DNA of 20,000 nucleotides from Neocallimastix lanati (nom. inval.) (lineage: Eukaryota > Neocallimastigomycota > Neocallimastigomycetes > Neocallimastigales > Neocallimastigaceae). Positions 1 to 10,872 of this stretch are shown one piece after another. Every line of letters starts with the position of its first letter. The stretch's first letter is position 1. Location of the stretch: the NCBI GenBank assembly GCA_016946835.1, contig JACVTC010000118.1, forward strand, positions 265,001-285,000, in the 5' to 3' direction. Under the pieces are notes generated by a model. That model saw only the letters and a program-made list of their open reading frames with translations. It was not told the origin of the DNA and searched no databases. Both the position numbers and the translations under genes were made by a program.

Positions 1-3000
1 TATTTACATTAAGAGTATTATTAATGCTTTCCTTTCGTGGTAATCTTACAATATCCTGTGGTTTGACATTATTATCTATATGAAGATTTGAAAAGGATAA
101 AGTGTTTTTCAATCCATTTACACTTGAAGTAGAAGATGACTTTTTCAAAGAACTTTGTTGTACATGAACATCAGAATTTTTCTTTATCTCTGTTGAATTA
201 TTTAAAACTGCTTTATCAGATTTATGATTATTTTTATTTATTATATCTTCATTCATTCCTTTATTTTCATTATTAGTTCTTTTCTTTACGCTATCTAATT
301 CAGTAGTATCATCAATATTTTCCTTTTTGTTAACCGTTTGGATAGATTTTTGAGATTGAATTAATGTTGCAGAATTAATTTTATCTTCTTTTTCATTAAT
401 AATTGATGAATCCTTCACATATAATATTTTATCTTCTTTTAATTTATTATCATCATTAACAGTTGTTAATGATTTGTGATTTACATTTTCTGATGAAATT
501 TCCTGTTTTTTATTATTTGATGTGATTTCTTGTTCTTTATTATTTGATGGGATTTTCTGCTTTTCATCATTGGATGAGATTTCTTGTTTTTTATAATTTG
601 ATGTCATTTCCTGTTTTTTATTACTTGGTGTGATTTCTTGTTTTTTATTATTAGATATGATTTCTTGATTTTTATTATTAGATGATTCTTCTTGCTTTGG
701 TTGCTTTTGTGGATTAGAATCAGATTTTTTTACTTCCTTTGGTCTAAAATCTGGTAAAATATCATGATTAATTCTTTCTTCTTGGCTTTCATCCTTATTA
801 GAGCTTTTATTATCTATATTTGACTTTTCTTCCACTTTTTCCTTTTTTTCTACTTTTTCTTTTTGAATTTTAGTAGTTTTTGATTGAGTTTCTTGTCTTC
901 TTTCCATAAGCTCATTAACTTTTTGACTTAAATCAATTTTTGAAGAAAGAATTGGACTAATGAAATTAATTCTATCAGTAATAAATTTTTCTAATTCATC
1001 GGCTTCCTGTTTATTTAAACTATTGTTATATTTCATTTCACCACCAGAAATACTATGACTTTTATTTGAATATTTTGTATACTTTTTATCAAGTTTCGTT
1101 ACAAGAGAAGAATCAAATTCCATATTATCGAAAAAGCTATTCATTGGAGCAAAATACATACTATACGTCTTAATGGTTGGTGATTGATTTTCATCAATTT
1201 CATCAATTTCATCTTCCTTAATAGTATTGATTTTTTTGAAAGCTGTCTCTAATGCATTTTCAAGTTTAAAAGATTGTTTTTGTTCTGCCTTATGAAGTTT
1301 AGATTTATTCTTTTTATCGGAATTTTTATTATTCTTTACATTTAAATCACTTTCCTCTTCATTCATATCATTAAAAAGTGAATAAGCATTCTTTTCATCA
1401 TTTTTATGAATAAGATTACCCTCAGTATCAAATAAAAGATCATCATCATCATCAGTTGAATCTAAGTGAGATTCATTATTTTTAACCCTTGAAAAAAGTA
1501 ATGAAAGTGGTTTAAAAGAATTTGGCAATACTGGATCTAATGGTTTTGGTTTAGGTTTATGTAAACTTATTGCAAATGGAGATTCATACTTCGCTGAAAC
1601 TTTTTCAGCTTTACTACTATCTTTATCTTTAATAAGAACATTGGTATTAATTTTTTTCAATTCAGTCTTACTATTATTTTTTATTTCAATTAGTTTAGAT
1701 TTTTCTTCTTTCTTATTATCCTTGTTAAATGATGATTTGAGTTCAACATTATTTTTTGCATTATCTGATTCAATATGATTTTGTTTACTGTTTGATTTAA
1801 TACTATGTTTTTCGTTGGATACAGAAGAAGAACTTTCTTTTTTATCTTCATAACCATCATCATCTTTTGAAGCATTTCTAGCAGCAGATACTAAATAATG
1901 AAGATTTTTTGTAGAATATTTCTTTTGAATAGCATTAATTTCTTTCATTAATTCCTCAGAATACTTTGGTGATTCCATTAAAAGTTCCTCACCATTAATT
2001 CCAACAGTAGTAGCATCACTAATTAAAGAATGACTATCCTTTTCAATGCTTTTTTCATTTTCACTTGATTTATTCATTATACCACTACTTTCAATTTTAT
2101 CTTTTAAGGTAGATGCTCTTTCAGGTTTTCCTATCTTACCAGATATATCTTCTTTTTCAAATTTAAGTTCATAATGAGATATTGACGACTTTTCATCATT
2201 TCCCTCATGATCTTTATTATTTTTACTACTATTATAATATTTATCCATATACAACTTAACATTTTCATTGGTAGTATTAGTTCTTCTATGCTCAAAATTA
2301 TAACTACTCCTAAAACTAGTAGACAACTTTATACTATTAATACAACTATTTCTAATTGATTTCTTACTAATTTGACTTAAATTATCAAGAGAATTTTTCA
2401 TTTCATCACCTTCATGTCCCAGTTGTTGATGATTATAGTAAAATTTATTATTACTGATATTAACACCCTTTTTAATATCTATAGCTTCAGATTTATATTC
2501 TGATAAATTCTTTTCTTTTGAAGACGATTCATCATGATCATCTTTATCTTGTAAATCTTGTTTCTTAGAATTTGAAGAATTAGCACTGTCAAAATCAATA
2601 TTTCCTGAAAGTGGTTCAGAAAACACTAAATCTTCATTAGTAGAACTATTCAAATTACTATTACTTAAATTATTTTGACTTAATTTAGATTTTTGAGGAG
2701 GAACAATATTTTTAGTTATATTTGATCCAATAGCATCAATTGGTTTTGTAAAAGCTTCATGATTTGATATAGTTTGAGCTTTAGTTTGTGGTGGAATAAT
2801 ACTACTACCACTAATTTCATTTGGTAATCCTACTAATGACTGAGTAGATTGATTAGATAGTGTCATTCCATTCCATTTCTTTATTAAATCATTGTTTACA
2901 TAATTATCTATATGATTACTATTTGCATAAATATAATCACTACCAACTGACATAATAGGTAGCTTTTTATTATCCTGTATATTATTAGTATTCAATATAG

Positions 3001-4762
3001 ATACAGAAGGCGGTTTATCATTTATATTCGTAGTTAATGTCGTCATTAAAGTAGTGGTTGTTGTCACAATAGTAGCAACAGCATTAGCAGAATTATTAAA
3101 TGTTGATGTTGTTGCTATTAATGAAGAAATATTTGAATAATAATTAGATATTGGCAATGACATTTCATTTTTATCATTATTTTCTTTATTATAATTTTGC
3201 TGCAATTGCTGTTGCATTTTTTGTTGTAATTGTTGTTGTTGTTGTTGCTGTTGAAGTTGTTGAATTTGTTGTAATTGTTGTTGTTGCTGTTGTTGTTGAA
3301 GTTGTTGAATTTGTTGTAATTGTTGTTGTTGATAATTCTGATATTGTTCTTGTTGTAATAACTTTTGCAATTCTTGAATTTGTATTTGAATTGGTAATTC
3401 AGGATTAATTTTATATTGTTGAAGTTGTTGTAAAAATAAATTTTGATGTTGACTTGTGGTATTAATAGTAGAATTAGGATTAGGATTAGGATTACTTGAA
3501 ATATGTTTATTTATACTAAGTTGATTAATAAGACGAAGTATTTCATTAGAATTATCCATTCTATTATTATTATTATTATAATTAGTTCTATTTTCATTAA
3601 CTACATTAGATATACTCGATGTATTTTGGTTATTAATATTCGTTGTAGTCGAATGATATGAATTATATTGTTGATGAAGTTGTTGTTGCAATTGCTGTCT
3701 TTGTTGTTGTAATAATTGCTGTTGTTGCTGTAAAGTATTATTAGCAATAGAATTATTCTGATAGTTACTTGAAGAATAATTTTGCATTACTTTAGAAGCA
3801 GGAATAACAACATTATCATATTGATTTGATATAATAGTACCTGTTCCATGTCCATTCATATTATTAATATTATCATTTGGATTGATACCTTGATTTGAGA
3901 TTTCATCCTTCTCTTTAATATCTGGAACAGATGGTTTAACAGAATGATAAGTAGGAAAAACGGACGTAGATGAAATACTTTCAAAATGAAGCCAATCCAT
4001 ATACCATTCTAATTGACGAACCCAAAAATTAAAATTTTCAGCAGAAATCCAAACATTATAATTTAAAGCTTTTAAAATAATTCCTTCTAAATAGTTAATT
4101 TCATCAATAGATAGTTCAGTTAAATCTTTTGCCCATGTAATATTACGATATGAATTATCTAAATATACTTTATTACAAATTAATAATGAAACAAGCCATA
4201 CTTTATAAATTGATGAAAGTTTATTGAAATATTGAGGTAATTTAGAACGTAAAATATAAAAGAAATATAATGACATTACAGTTACTGATATAGGTATTCC
4301 AGTATGATATAATGTATAATGAATAAACTTTCTAAATTCCACATACTTTTTTAAAATTGCTTTTGCATAAACTGTTATATTTACATCTTTTGGCATATCC
4401 ATATTATTATTTAAATGAATAAATAAACATACAAAATTTGACATTGTAGATACATTAAAATTCATAAGGCATCTCGAGGAATTAATCTTTGATTGATGAT
4501 AATGTAAATGATAAGACGCTGCACAATCAATTTCCTCAATATTATTACTTGATTCTTTTTGAGATTTGCTTTCTATAAAAAGTTTAATTATTTCTTGAGT
4601 AGCCTGAGATGCTTTTATTTTACTATTAATATTATTATTTGAATTAACTTGTCTATCTTTTGAAGTTATATTATTATCTACATTTTCATATTCCTTACTT
4701 TTCAATGCTTCATTTAATAATAAGTTTATTTGATTTTCTGTTTTATTTTCTACTATCATCAT
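1..4762 (-). CDS. Pho85/PCL-type cyclin with long Q/N-rich tail (partial)
   Basis: This gene reads open without a stop or intron for 1587 codons and leaves the window at base 1, so its C-terminus is missing. The start is the first ATG after an in-frame TAA at 4766-4768; codon 2 is also ATG. Residues about 100-250 form a cyclin box of the fungal PCL/Pas1 kind. Visible there are HTGIPISVTVMSLYFFYIL (from about residue 153), KVWLVSLLICNKVYLD, and NITWAKDLTELSIDEINYLE (Trp at about residue 210), ending in FNFWVRQLEW. Such cyclins bind a Pho85-like CDK and direct it to substrates of the cell cycle, polarity or nutrient signalling. The rest is low-complexity: Gln tracts (residues about 341-367 and 445-522), Asn/Ser/Thr stretches, then a Lys/Glu/Ser-rich acidic and basic tail containing a 9-residue repeat. 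Known PCL cyclins are mostly a few hundred residues, so the tail is unusually long. Family assignment is firm; the particular CDK partner and process are not determinable. Confidence 0.85.
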   Translation of the reverse strand, partial: MMIVENKTENQINLLLNEALKSKEYENVDNNITSKDRQVNSNNNINSKIKASQATQEIIKLFIESKSQKESSNNIEEIDCAASYHLHYHQSKINSSRCLMNFNVSTMSNFVCLFIHLNNNMDMPKDVNITVYAKAILKKYVEFRKFIHYTLYHTGIPISVTVMSLYFFYILRSKLPQYFNKLSSIYKVWLVSLLICNKVYLDNSYRNITWAKDLTELSIDEINYLEGIILKALNYNVWISAENFNFWVRQLEWYMDWLHFESISSTSVFPTYHSVKPSVPDIKEKDEISNQGINPNDNINNMNGHGTGTIISNQYDNVVIPASKVMQNYSSSNYQNNSIANNTLQQQQQLLQQQRQQLQQQLHQQYNSYHSTTTNINNQNTSSISNVVNENRTNYNNNNNRMDNSNEILRLINQLSINKHISSNPNPNPNSTINTTSQHQNLFLQQLQQYKINPELPIQIQIQELQKLLQQEQYQNYQQQQLQQIQQLQQQQQQQQLQQIQQLQQQQQQQQLQQKMQQQLQQNYNKENNDKNEMSLPISNYYSNISSLIATTSTFNNSANAVATIVTTTTTLMTTLTTNINDKPPSVSILNTNNIQDNKKLPIMSVGSDYIYANSNHIDNYVNNDLIKKWNGMTLSNQSTQSLVGLPNEISGSSIIPPQTKAQTISNHEAFTKPIDAIGSNITKNIVPPQKSKLSQNNLSNSNLNSSTNEDLVFSEPLSGNIDFDSANSSNSKKQDLQDKDDHDESSSKEKNLSEYKSEAIDIKKGVNISNNKFYYNHQQLGHEGDEMKNSLDNLSQISKKSIRNSCINSIKLSTSFRSSYNFEHRRTNTTNENVKLYMDKYYNSSKNNKDHEGNDEKSSISHYELKFEKEDISGKIGKPERASTLKDKIESSGIMNKSSENEKSIEKDSHSLISDATTVGINGEELLMESPKYSEELMKEINAIQKKYSTKNLHYLVSAARNASKDDDGYEDKKESSSSVSNEKHSIKSNSKQNHIESDNAKNNVELKSSFNKDNKKEEKSKLIEIKNNSKTELKKINTNVLIKDKDSSKAEKVSAKYESPFAISLHKPKPKPLDPVLPNSFKPLSLLFSRVKNNESHLDSTDDDDDLLFDTEGNLIHKNDEKNAYSLFNDMNEEESDLNVKNNKNSDKKNKSKLHKAEQKQSFKLENALETAFKKINTIKEDEIDEIDENQSPTIKTYSMYFAPMNSFFDNMEFDSSLVTKLDKKYTKYSNKSHSISGGEMKYNNSLNKQEADELEKFITDRINFISPILSSKIDLSQKVNELMERRQETQSKTTKIQKEKVEKKEKVEEKSNIDNKSSNKDESQEERINHDILPDFRPKEVKKSDSNPQKQPKQEESSNNKNQEIISNNKKQEITPSNKKQEMTSNYKKQEISSNDEKQKIPSNNKEQEITSNNKKQEISSENVNHKSLTTVNDDNKLKEDKILYVKDSSIINEKEDKINSATLIQSQKSIQTVNKKENIDDTTELDSVKKRTNNENKGMNEDIINKNNHKSDKAVLNNSTEIKKNSDVHVQQSSLKKSSSTSSVNGLKNTLSFSNLHIDNNVKPQDIVRLPRKESINNTLNVN
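485..673 (-). repeat. Coding tandem repeat, seven 27-bp units
   Basis: Inside the cyclin-like gene, seven consecutive 27-bp units encode variants of KKQEISSNN. Read from the N-terminal side they are KNQEIISNN, KKQEITPSN, KKQEMTSNY, KKQEISSND, EKQKIPSNN, KEQEITSNN and KKQEISSEN. The unit is a multiple of three, so copy number can change without breaking the frame. The copies have diverged mainly at positions 6-9, which argues against very recent expansion. No known function is recognised; a charged flexible spacer is the simplest reading. Confidence 0.85.
3197..3430 (-). repeat. Polyglutamine-encoding tract
   Basis: This stretch of the cyclin-like gene encodes residues about 445-522, mostly Gln (largely CAA, some CAG) broken by Leu and Ile in patterns such as QQLQQIQQLQQQ. 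A second, shorter Gln block lies at about 3660-3740. The antisense reading is an artefactual hydrophobic Val-rich frame. The regularly spaced Leu/Ile every few residues could support a coiled coil, which is inference. Confidence 0.85.
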
Positions 4763-5731
4763 TAATTAATTTTTACTAAAAAAAAAATAAAATATAAAAA
4801 AAATAAAAAAAAATAAAATAATACAATAATACAATAATACTTCCTAATAAAAATAATATTAGTCTTAAACTATAATAAAATATTCATTAATAAAAAAGTT
4901 TAAAATATAATATATTGATCTTTTGTTACAAAAGTAATATAATTAAACTTTTTTTTCTTTTCTCCACAAAGCAAAGATTAATTGAATAAGATTTTAACAA
5001 TAATAATAATAATAATTCTATTATTCAGTTATTTTATTATTATTATTATTACTATAAAACGTAGTTTTATATTGTTTTATTTTGTATTGATTTTATATTA
5101 TTGATTATTTATTAATTATAACTTTATGTTATTTTATTTTTATTTTTTTGTTTTAATTTATTATTAATAAAAATAATATATATATATTAATATTAATAAA
5201 AGTAAACAAATTTATAAAGTAAATAAAAGTAAATAAAGTATATTAATATTTACGTATTATTGAATAACAAAATTTTTGAAGTATTACTTTCTATTGTTTT
5301 TTATTGTTTGTATGTTTGATTTTTTTTTTTTTTTTTTTTTTAAATATTTTTTACTTTTTTTTTTATAAATAGATTTTTTAGATCAGATATTATAATAATA
5401 ATAATAATAAAACAATTCAAAATGGTTGTCAAAAAAATAATTTTACTTTTCAGTATAATTGATAATTTCAATTTTAAAGCATAATTAATAATAATGAGTA
5501 CATATATATTTAGTTTTATTGAATCAAATTATTTTTATTAATAATTTAATTATATCTTACTAAACATATAAATTTAATAAAAATAATACAATAAAACTAA
5601 TGAAATGTTTTTTATATTTATTGTATATAAATGAATTAAGTATGATTATTTTATTTTCTTTTAATATATATTAATTCTGATTTATTTTTAATTAATTATT
5701 AAAAAAAAATATACATATATGCTAAATCTTG

Positions 5732-5733
<2 letters not shown>

Positions 5734-5776
<43 letters not shown>
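5734..5776. repeat. 43-base T homopolymer
   Basis: An uninterrupted run of 43 T, followed by a degenerate T-rich stretch to about 5900. A 61-codon open frame across it (5719-5904) is a Phe/Leu translation of the homopolymer, not a gene. It could be the poly(A) tail of a minus-strand retrotransposed sequence, but nothing recognisable adjoins it. Confidence 0.9.
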
Positions 5777-5777
<1 letters not shown>

Positions 5778-7244
5778 TTTTTTGTTTTTTGCTCTTTTTT
5801 TTTTCTTGGTTTTATTTAATACAATGCAATTATTTTTTTTATTTATTCTGTTGATGTTATTTGCTTTATTATTTTTTTTTTGCTTGTTAATTTTGTTGTT
5901 ATAATTATTTAAAAAATTATAACCTTATATTATTTTATTGATAATAATTAACAATATACATAAAAATATATAATTGAATTGAAAATTATTCAATTTATTT
6001 TATTTATATATAAATATTATTATTAGATATAAATATTTTTAAATAATATTGATTATATATCTTGTTAATTAAATCTTTTAATCTCCTTAATTTTAATTAA
6101 TTTAAGCGAGAAATAATAAAGAAACAAAAAAACATTTTTTTTTCTTTATTTTTAATTTATAAAATTAATATGAATAAAAATAACAAATATATAATGTTAT
6201 ATCAAAATTACTTTATTAAAAAAAAATAGATTTTATTCATTTATTTAAATATGATCAATATTAATTTATAATATCATATAATGATTTATATTTTTTTATA
6301 TATACTTTTGCTATTATAATATTTCATTTAATGCAAAATATATATATAGATACTGTTATAAAATATAAAATAAAAAAAAAAAAAAAAAGTAAAAAGCGAA
6401 TATTATTATCTTTTTTTTTTTGTTATAAAAATAAAGTTGACTTAATATAATAAAATCATATAATATTATATAAATGTAAATGTAATATTATTTATTTAAT
6501 ATTATATTGATTTTTTATAATAACAATAATATTTATATTTATGAAGCTTATTTTAAATATAAATAAAATATAAATTCATCATTATATAAATGTTTTATAA
6601 ATATACATTTATATCAAGAATTATAATAAATATTTAAATTTATATATAATTCGTTTAATACCAATATACTTTTTTTTTTTTTTTTTTTTTTTTGATAAAA
6701 AAAATAAAATAAAATAAAAATAAAAATAAAAAAAAGAAAAAAATATATACAATATAAAAAATAAAAACAATAAATTATATTATATTAAACCACTATAAAA
6801 TATTATATTCATAATATATTAATAACATATTATTATATATTATTATATAAACAATATATATTTATGTATTAAAAGTGATCAAATATATTTTATGTAATAA
6901 TTTTATTCTATATATTATATAATATATTATATAATATATTAAATATCTATTAGTATTAAAATGATTTGTACAACATAACTTCAAAAAAAAAATTTAATAT
7001 AATCAAATAATATATTATTATATTTTGTAATATATCATTTTATATAATTTATATCGTTTATTTTACTGAACTATATACTATTATTTATGTTAACTATATA
7101 TTATATTTTAGTATTAACATTGATTAAATATATAATTACATAAAGTTATTTTAAATATAAAAAGTTATTTTATAAAAGTATCATAAATAATATTATACAT
7201 TATTAAAAATTAATATAATTTCTGTTTATATAATAAATTATTGC

Positions 7245-7412
<168 letters not shown>

Positions 7413-7575
7413 AAATAATAAATAATATAAATAATAAATAATAAATAAAAATAATGAATAATAAATAAAAATAATGAATAATAAATAAAAATAATAAATA
7501 ATAAATAATAATTAAATAATTAAATAATTAAATAATAATAAATAATAAATAATAAATAATTAAATAATAAAAATA
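7413..7575. repeat. Imperfect AAATAAT repeat block
   Basis: Directly follows the TTA tract. It consists of interleaved AAATAATAAT and AATTAAAT units. Within it, at about 7440-7500, a 20-bp unit (aataatgaataataaataaa-like) repeats roughly three times, so the block mixes micro- and minisatellite character. Noncoding. Confidence 0.8.
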
Positions 7576-8404
7576 AAAATTATATTACTATAACCAGTAA
7601 AAAAAAACAATTATATTAGTATTAAAATTAAATAATTATTATAAAATTTATTTCACATTTATTCTCTTAATATTGAACTAGTCTATATTTCCTTTAAAAA
7701 TTTTAGCATAATTAATAATTAATATTAGTTATAAATAATAAAAATTAAATTAAAGATGAACATATAAAATACCCTTTTTATAATTTTTAATCCATAAATT
7801 GTCAAAATGTTAATATAAAAAAAAATAAAAATAAGTTTATAAAACATTTTTTTATTAATATATATATAAATAAAAAATTATTTACAAATAAAATATTCTT
7901 GAATTTTTCATTCTATATTGATTTAATAAAATTCTTGAAATCTATAAAAATTATTTAAAATAAATAAGAAATATTTAAAAGTTAAAAAGGATTATATTAT
8001 TAAAAATATATAAAAATATATATATTCTTTAAATATTCCTAAAAATATCAAGAAAAAAATAATAATATTCTTTAAAAAATATATATATATTAATTTTAAA
8101 AAGTATTTTATTTTATAAAAAAAATTTTTTTTTTCTTTAACTTTTTATGTTTACAGATTTTTTTGGATTTATAAAATAATAAATGTTATAAATAAAAATA
8201 TTTAATATCATTTTTATTATATATTTTAATAAAAAACTTTTGTTTTATAGAATAAAAGTTATTAATAAAAATATAATAATAAAAATAAAATAATTATTAA
8301 AAAATATTAATTTAATGATAAGATATGTTTTAATACTTGTTTAAAATTTTAATATTTTTTTTTAAAAAATTTAAATAATTATGGATAATTTTAACTATTA
8401 ATAA

Positions 8405-9850
8405 AAATTTTGTACAACCGAATTTTGATAATCTTTTTCATTTGACCATTATTATAACATTATCATTTATATTATTTTTATTAATTAAACACTTTAACCA
8501 TAATTCAACAATATCATTTTCTAGATCTTCCATTATCAATTAATTTTGATTTCATAGTTTCGTATTTTTCAATTAAAATATTGATTTCATCAGTTTTTCC
8601 TAATTCGTTTTTTTTTTTCTTTTTTTTTAAAAAATTTTGCGCACTTTCTTTTGTAATCATTATATAAGATAAAGATTCTTCTTGTTTTAATACACATATT
8701 AATTATGCTTTTTTGAAAAAAAAAATTATTGAAATAAAAACTGAAAGATTCTGATGAATTATTTGTTATATATTCTATATTGTTACAATAATTTCAATTT
8801 TTTTAATCTAAAATTTTCAAAAATTGGTCATTATTACTTATTTCACTTACTTGTTTCACACCTAATTTTACTATAAATATCAAATATATATTCAGGATTT
8901 ACAAAATATAAGTTCAAAATCACTTTATAATAAATATATATATTATAATATTTTACTTCATTATAACATTATTTATTTTTTTTTAAACTCTAATGCTCTT
9001 TTATAGTGCAAAATACTGTATTTAATATTTACATTGGGAAATATTTTTTCTTCTGCATTTGATATGCCTTTTTTGGAAATCCCAATGAAAAACTTTTTGG
9101 AGTAATTATAGTATCATTACTATACTTCTCAGAATTTTTTTTTTTATTTCTTATAAGTAGTTGTTCCTCGTTTTTTAATACCGAAAAAAATATAATGTAA
9201 ATTCTATTTAAATTTTTAATATATGTTTTTGTAATGAACACTTAATAATTTAATTTAAGTGCAGTATAAAAGTAACCTCTGCAAATATATCTTCATTAAA
9301 TTTCATAAATAATTTTGCTTGGAATGGCGATTGGAAAATTATTAAATTTGGATTTTTGAATATCATAGAATTCTCATTTCTTACAGTTTTATAATATTTT
9401 GATTCATCAGGAATTTCATCAAACTTTATTACATCAGGAGATAATTATTTATTTATATTTCTTGTTATTTGGTATTGAATTGCATTATACTCAGGTCATA
9501 TAAAACCCATTTCTTGTGAAATTTCGTTAAGAATATGTTTAGATTTTATTCCCAAGGAATTGAACCTTCTCTTATTTCATCTTTAATTTTATATTTTGTA
9601 ATTGATATAGATGCATCAAATTCTTTTTCAAGATGATTATGTAAGCTTTCATATTTTAAAATTTCCTTCTTATTATCTAAAATATATGAAAGACCTACAT
9701 TTATTTAATGTTTTATATTCGGTACATCTATATACTTTAAATTATCTTTTTTTATAAGATGAAAAATTAAATTTATATTTTTTGTTAATAATAATTTAAT
9801 ATTTTTCTCTATTAGTTTCACTTATACAATATTCATATTTTCTTCCATTT
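8405..9850 (-). pseudogene. Decayed FLYWCH-MULE transposase
   Basis: The minus strand carries a frameshifted, stop-ridden copy of a Mutator-like transposase with an N-terminal FLYWCH zinc finger. The zinc-finger cysteines survive in one frame (VYRCTEYKTLNKCRSF, TGT codons at 9724-9726 and 9697-9699). The His pair is in another (KYESLHNHLEK, about 9633-9641). Further fragments follow in the expected order: SKYYKTVRNENSMIFK, NLIIFQSPFQAKLFMKFN, EDIFAEVTF (9277-9295), FITKTYIKNLNRIY, NDTIITPKSF, FHWDFQ (about 9076-9093), FPNVNIKYSILHYKRALE, VNPEYIFDIYSKI, ITNNSSESF and YNDYKRKCAKFF. In the family the first catalytic Asp lies in an ADGTF motif; here that codon is Glu, followed by a frame break. 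The second Asp is kept, but the C-x-W-H motif has become SILH. At least six frameshifts or stops make it inactive. Terminal inverted repeats were not identifiable. Confidence 0.85.
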
Positions 9851-9910
9851 TTAATAAAATATTTAATTATATATTTAATTATATTTAATTATATATATGA
9901 TTTAAAAGCA

Positions 9911-10235
9911 TTTAAATAAATGACACTAAAATAATAGCATTATAATAATAAAATAATAAATAGATATGAAATTAAAATAGTAATAATAATAATAATAAAA
10001 TAATAAATAGATTTGACATTAAAATAATAATAATAATAATAAAATAATAAATAGATATGACATTAAAATAATAATAATAATAATAAAATAATAAATATGA
10101 CATTAAAATAATAATAAAATAATAATATAATAAAATAACAATAATAATAAAATAATAAATAGATATGACATAAAAATTATAATACAATAATACACTAAAA
10201 TAAAAATAATAATAATAATAATAACAAATTTTATA
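9911..10235. repeat. AT-rich minisatellite (AATAATAAATAGATATGACATT)
   Basis: About five copies of a block built from AATAATAAATAGATATGACA plus a variable AAT run, with a period of roughly 40-65 bp because the AAT run changes length. Copies begin near 9951, 9999, 10043, 10086 and 10150, and a more diverged copy lies near 9911. It sits 60 bp upstream of the transposase fossil. The minus-strand open frame across it encodes only Tyr/Ile/Leu and is not a gene. Confidence 0.8.
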
Positions 10236-10870
10236 AAAAAATAAAAAATTGTGCAACATCAGTTTGTAGATTTAGTAAATTAACCAATCATTGATTAAAA
10301 GTATAATAAATATAATTTTATTAAAACTATTAATTATTTGATTATTTCTGTAATACATAAAAAAAAAATTTATAAACTTTAAACAAATAATTCAATACAT
10401 TATTACTATATTTTCATAATACATTAATTTAAAAAACAAAATAATGAAAGGTTAAGTTTTTATTAATTATAGATTAGGTTATAATTACAATATTTTAAGA
10501 ATAAAAAAATAACTATTAATAATATGAAGACTAAATTAAAAAAAAAAAAAAAAAAAAAAAATTATCTCATATATTGTATAATTTATACAGGATAAATAAA
10601 AGTTTTCAAACACATCAATTACTCAAAATATTTTTTTTTCTTTTTCTGGTCATTATGTAAAAATATTGAAAATAAAGAATTAAATTGTCTAATTATGATA
10701 AATAAAATTTTTTATTTGTTCCATAAAAACAATTAGAAATAATAGTACTAATGTAGAAAAATTCTTTGTAATAAAATAAATTATAAATTATAAAAAATTG
10801 ATATATATAATATATATATATTTTTTTTAGATAAAAAAAATTATAGATATTTGATATATTTTTATTTTTA
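10236..10870. other. AT-rich spacer
   Basis: No coding sequence or structured element is visible. It contains an A run of about 24 bases at 10538-10561 and short AT dinucleotide stretches near 10800-10825. Confidence 0.6.
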
Positions 10871-10872
10871 TA

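Noticed and set aside
1690-1875. Minus-strand 61-codon open frame
   Set aside because: It lies out of frame inside the cyclin-like gene, whose own frame is open throughout and compositionally coherent.
3151-3408. Plus-strand 85-codon open frame rich in Val
   Set aside because: It is the antisense of the polyglutamine tract of the cyclin-like gene; the repeats force an open frame.
5719-5904. Plus-strand Phe-rich open frame
   Set aside because: It is a translation of a 43-T homopolymer and T-rich flank, with no protein-like composition.
9029-9241. A separate 70-codon gene
   Set aside because: It is one surviving frame of the decayed FLYWCH-MULE transposase, and neighbouring fragments in other frames continue the same protein.
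9911-10235. CRISPR-like array
   Set aside because: The repeats are AT-rich, have no palindromic structure, irregular period and simple-sequence spacers, in a eukaryotic genome.
9972-10259. Minus-strand 95-codon Tyr/Ile/Leu frame
   Set aside because: It follows the AAT minisatellite; its membrane-like composition is a by-product of the repeat.
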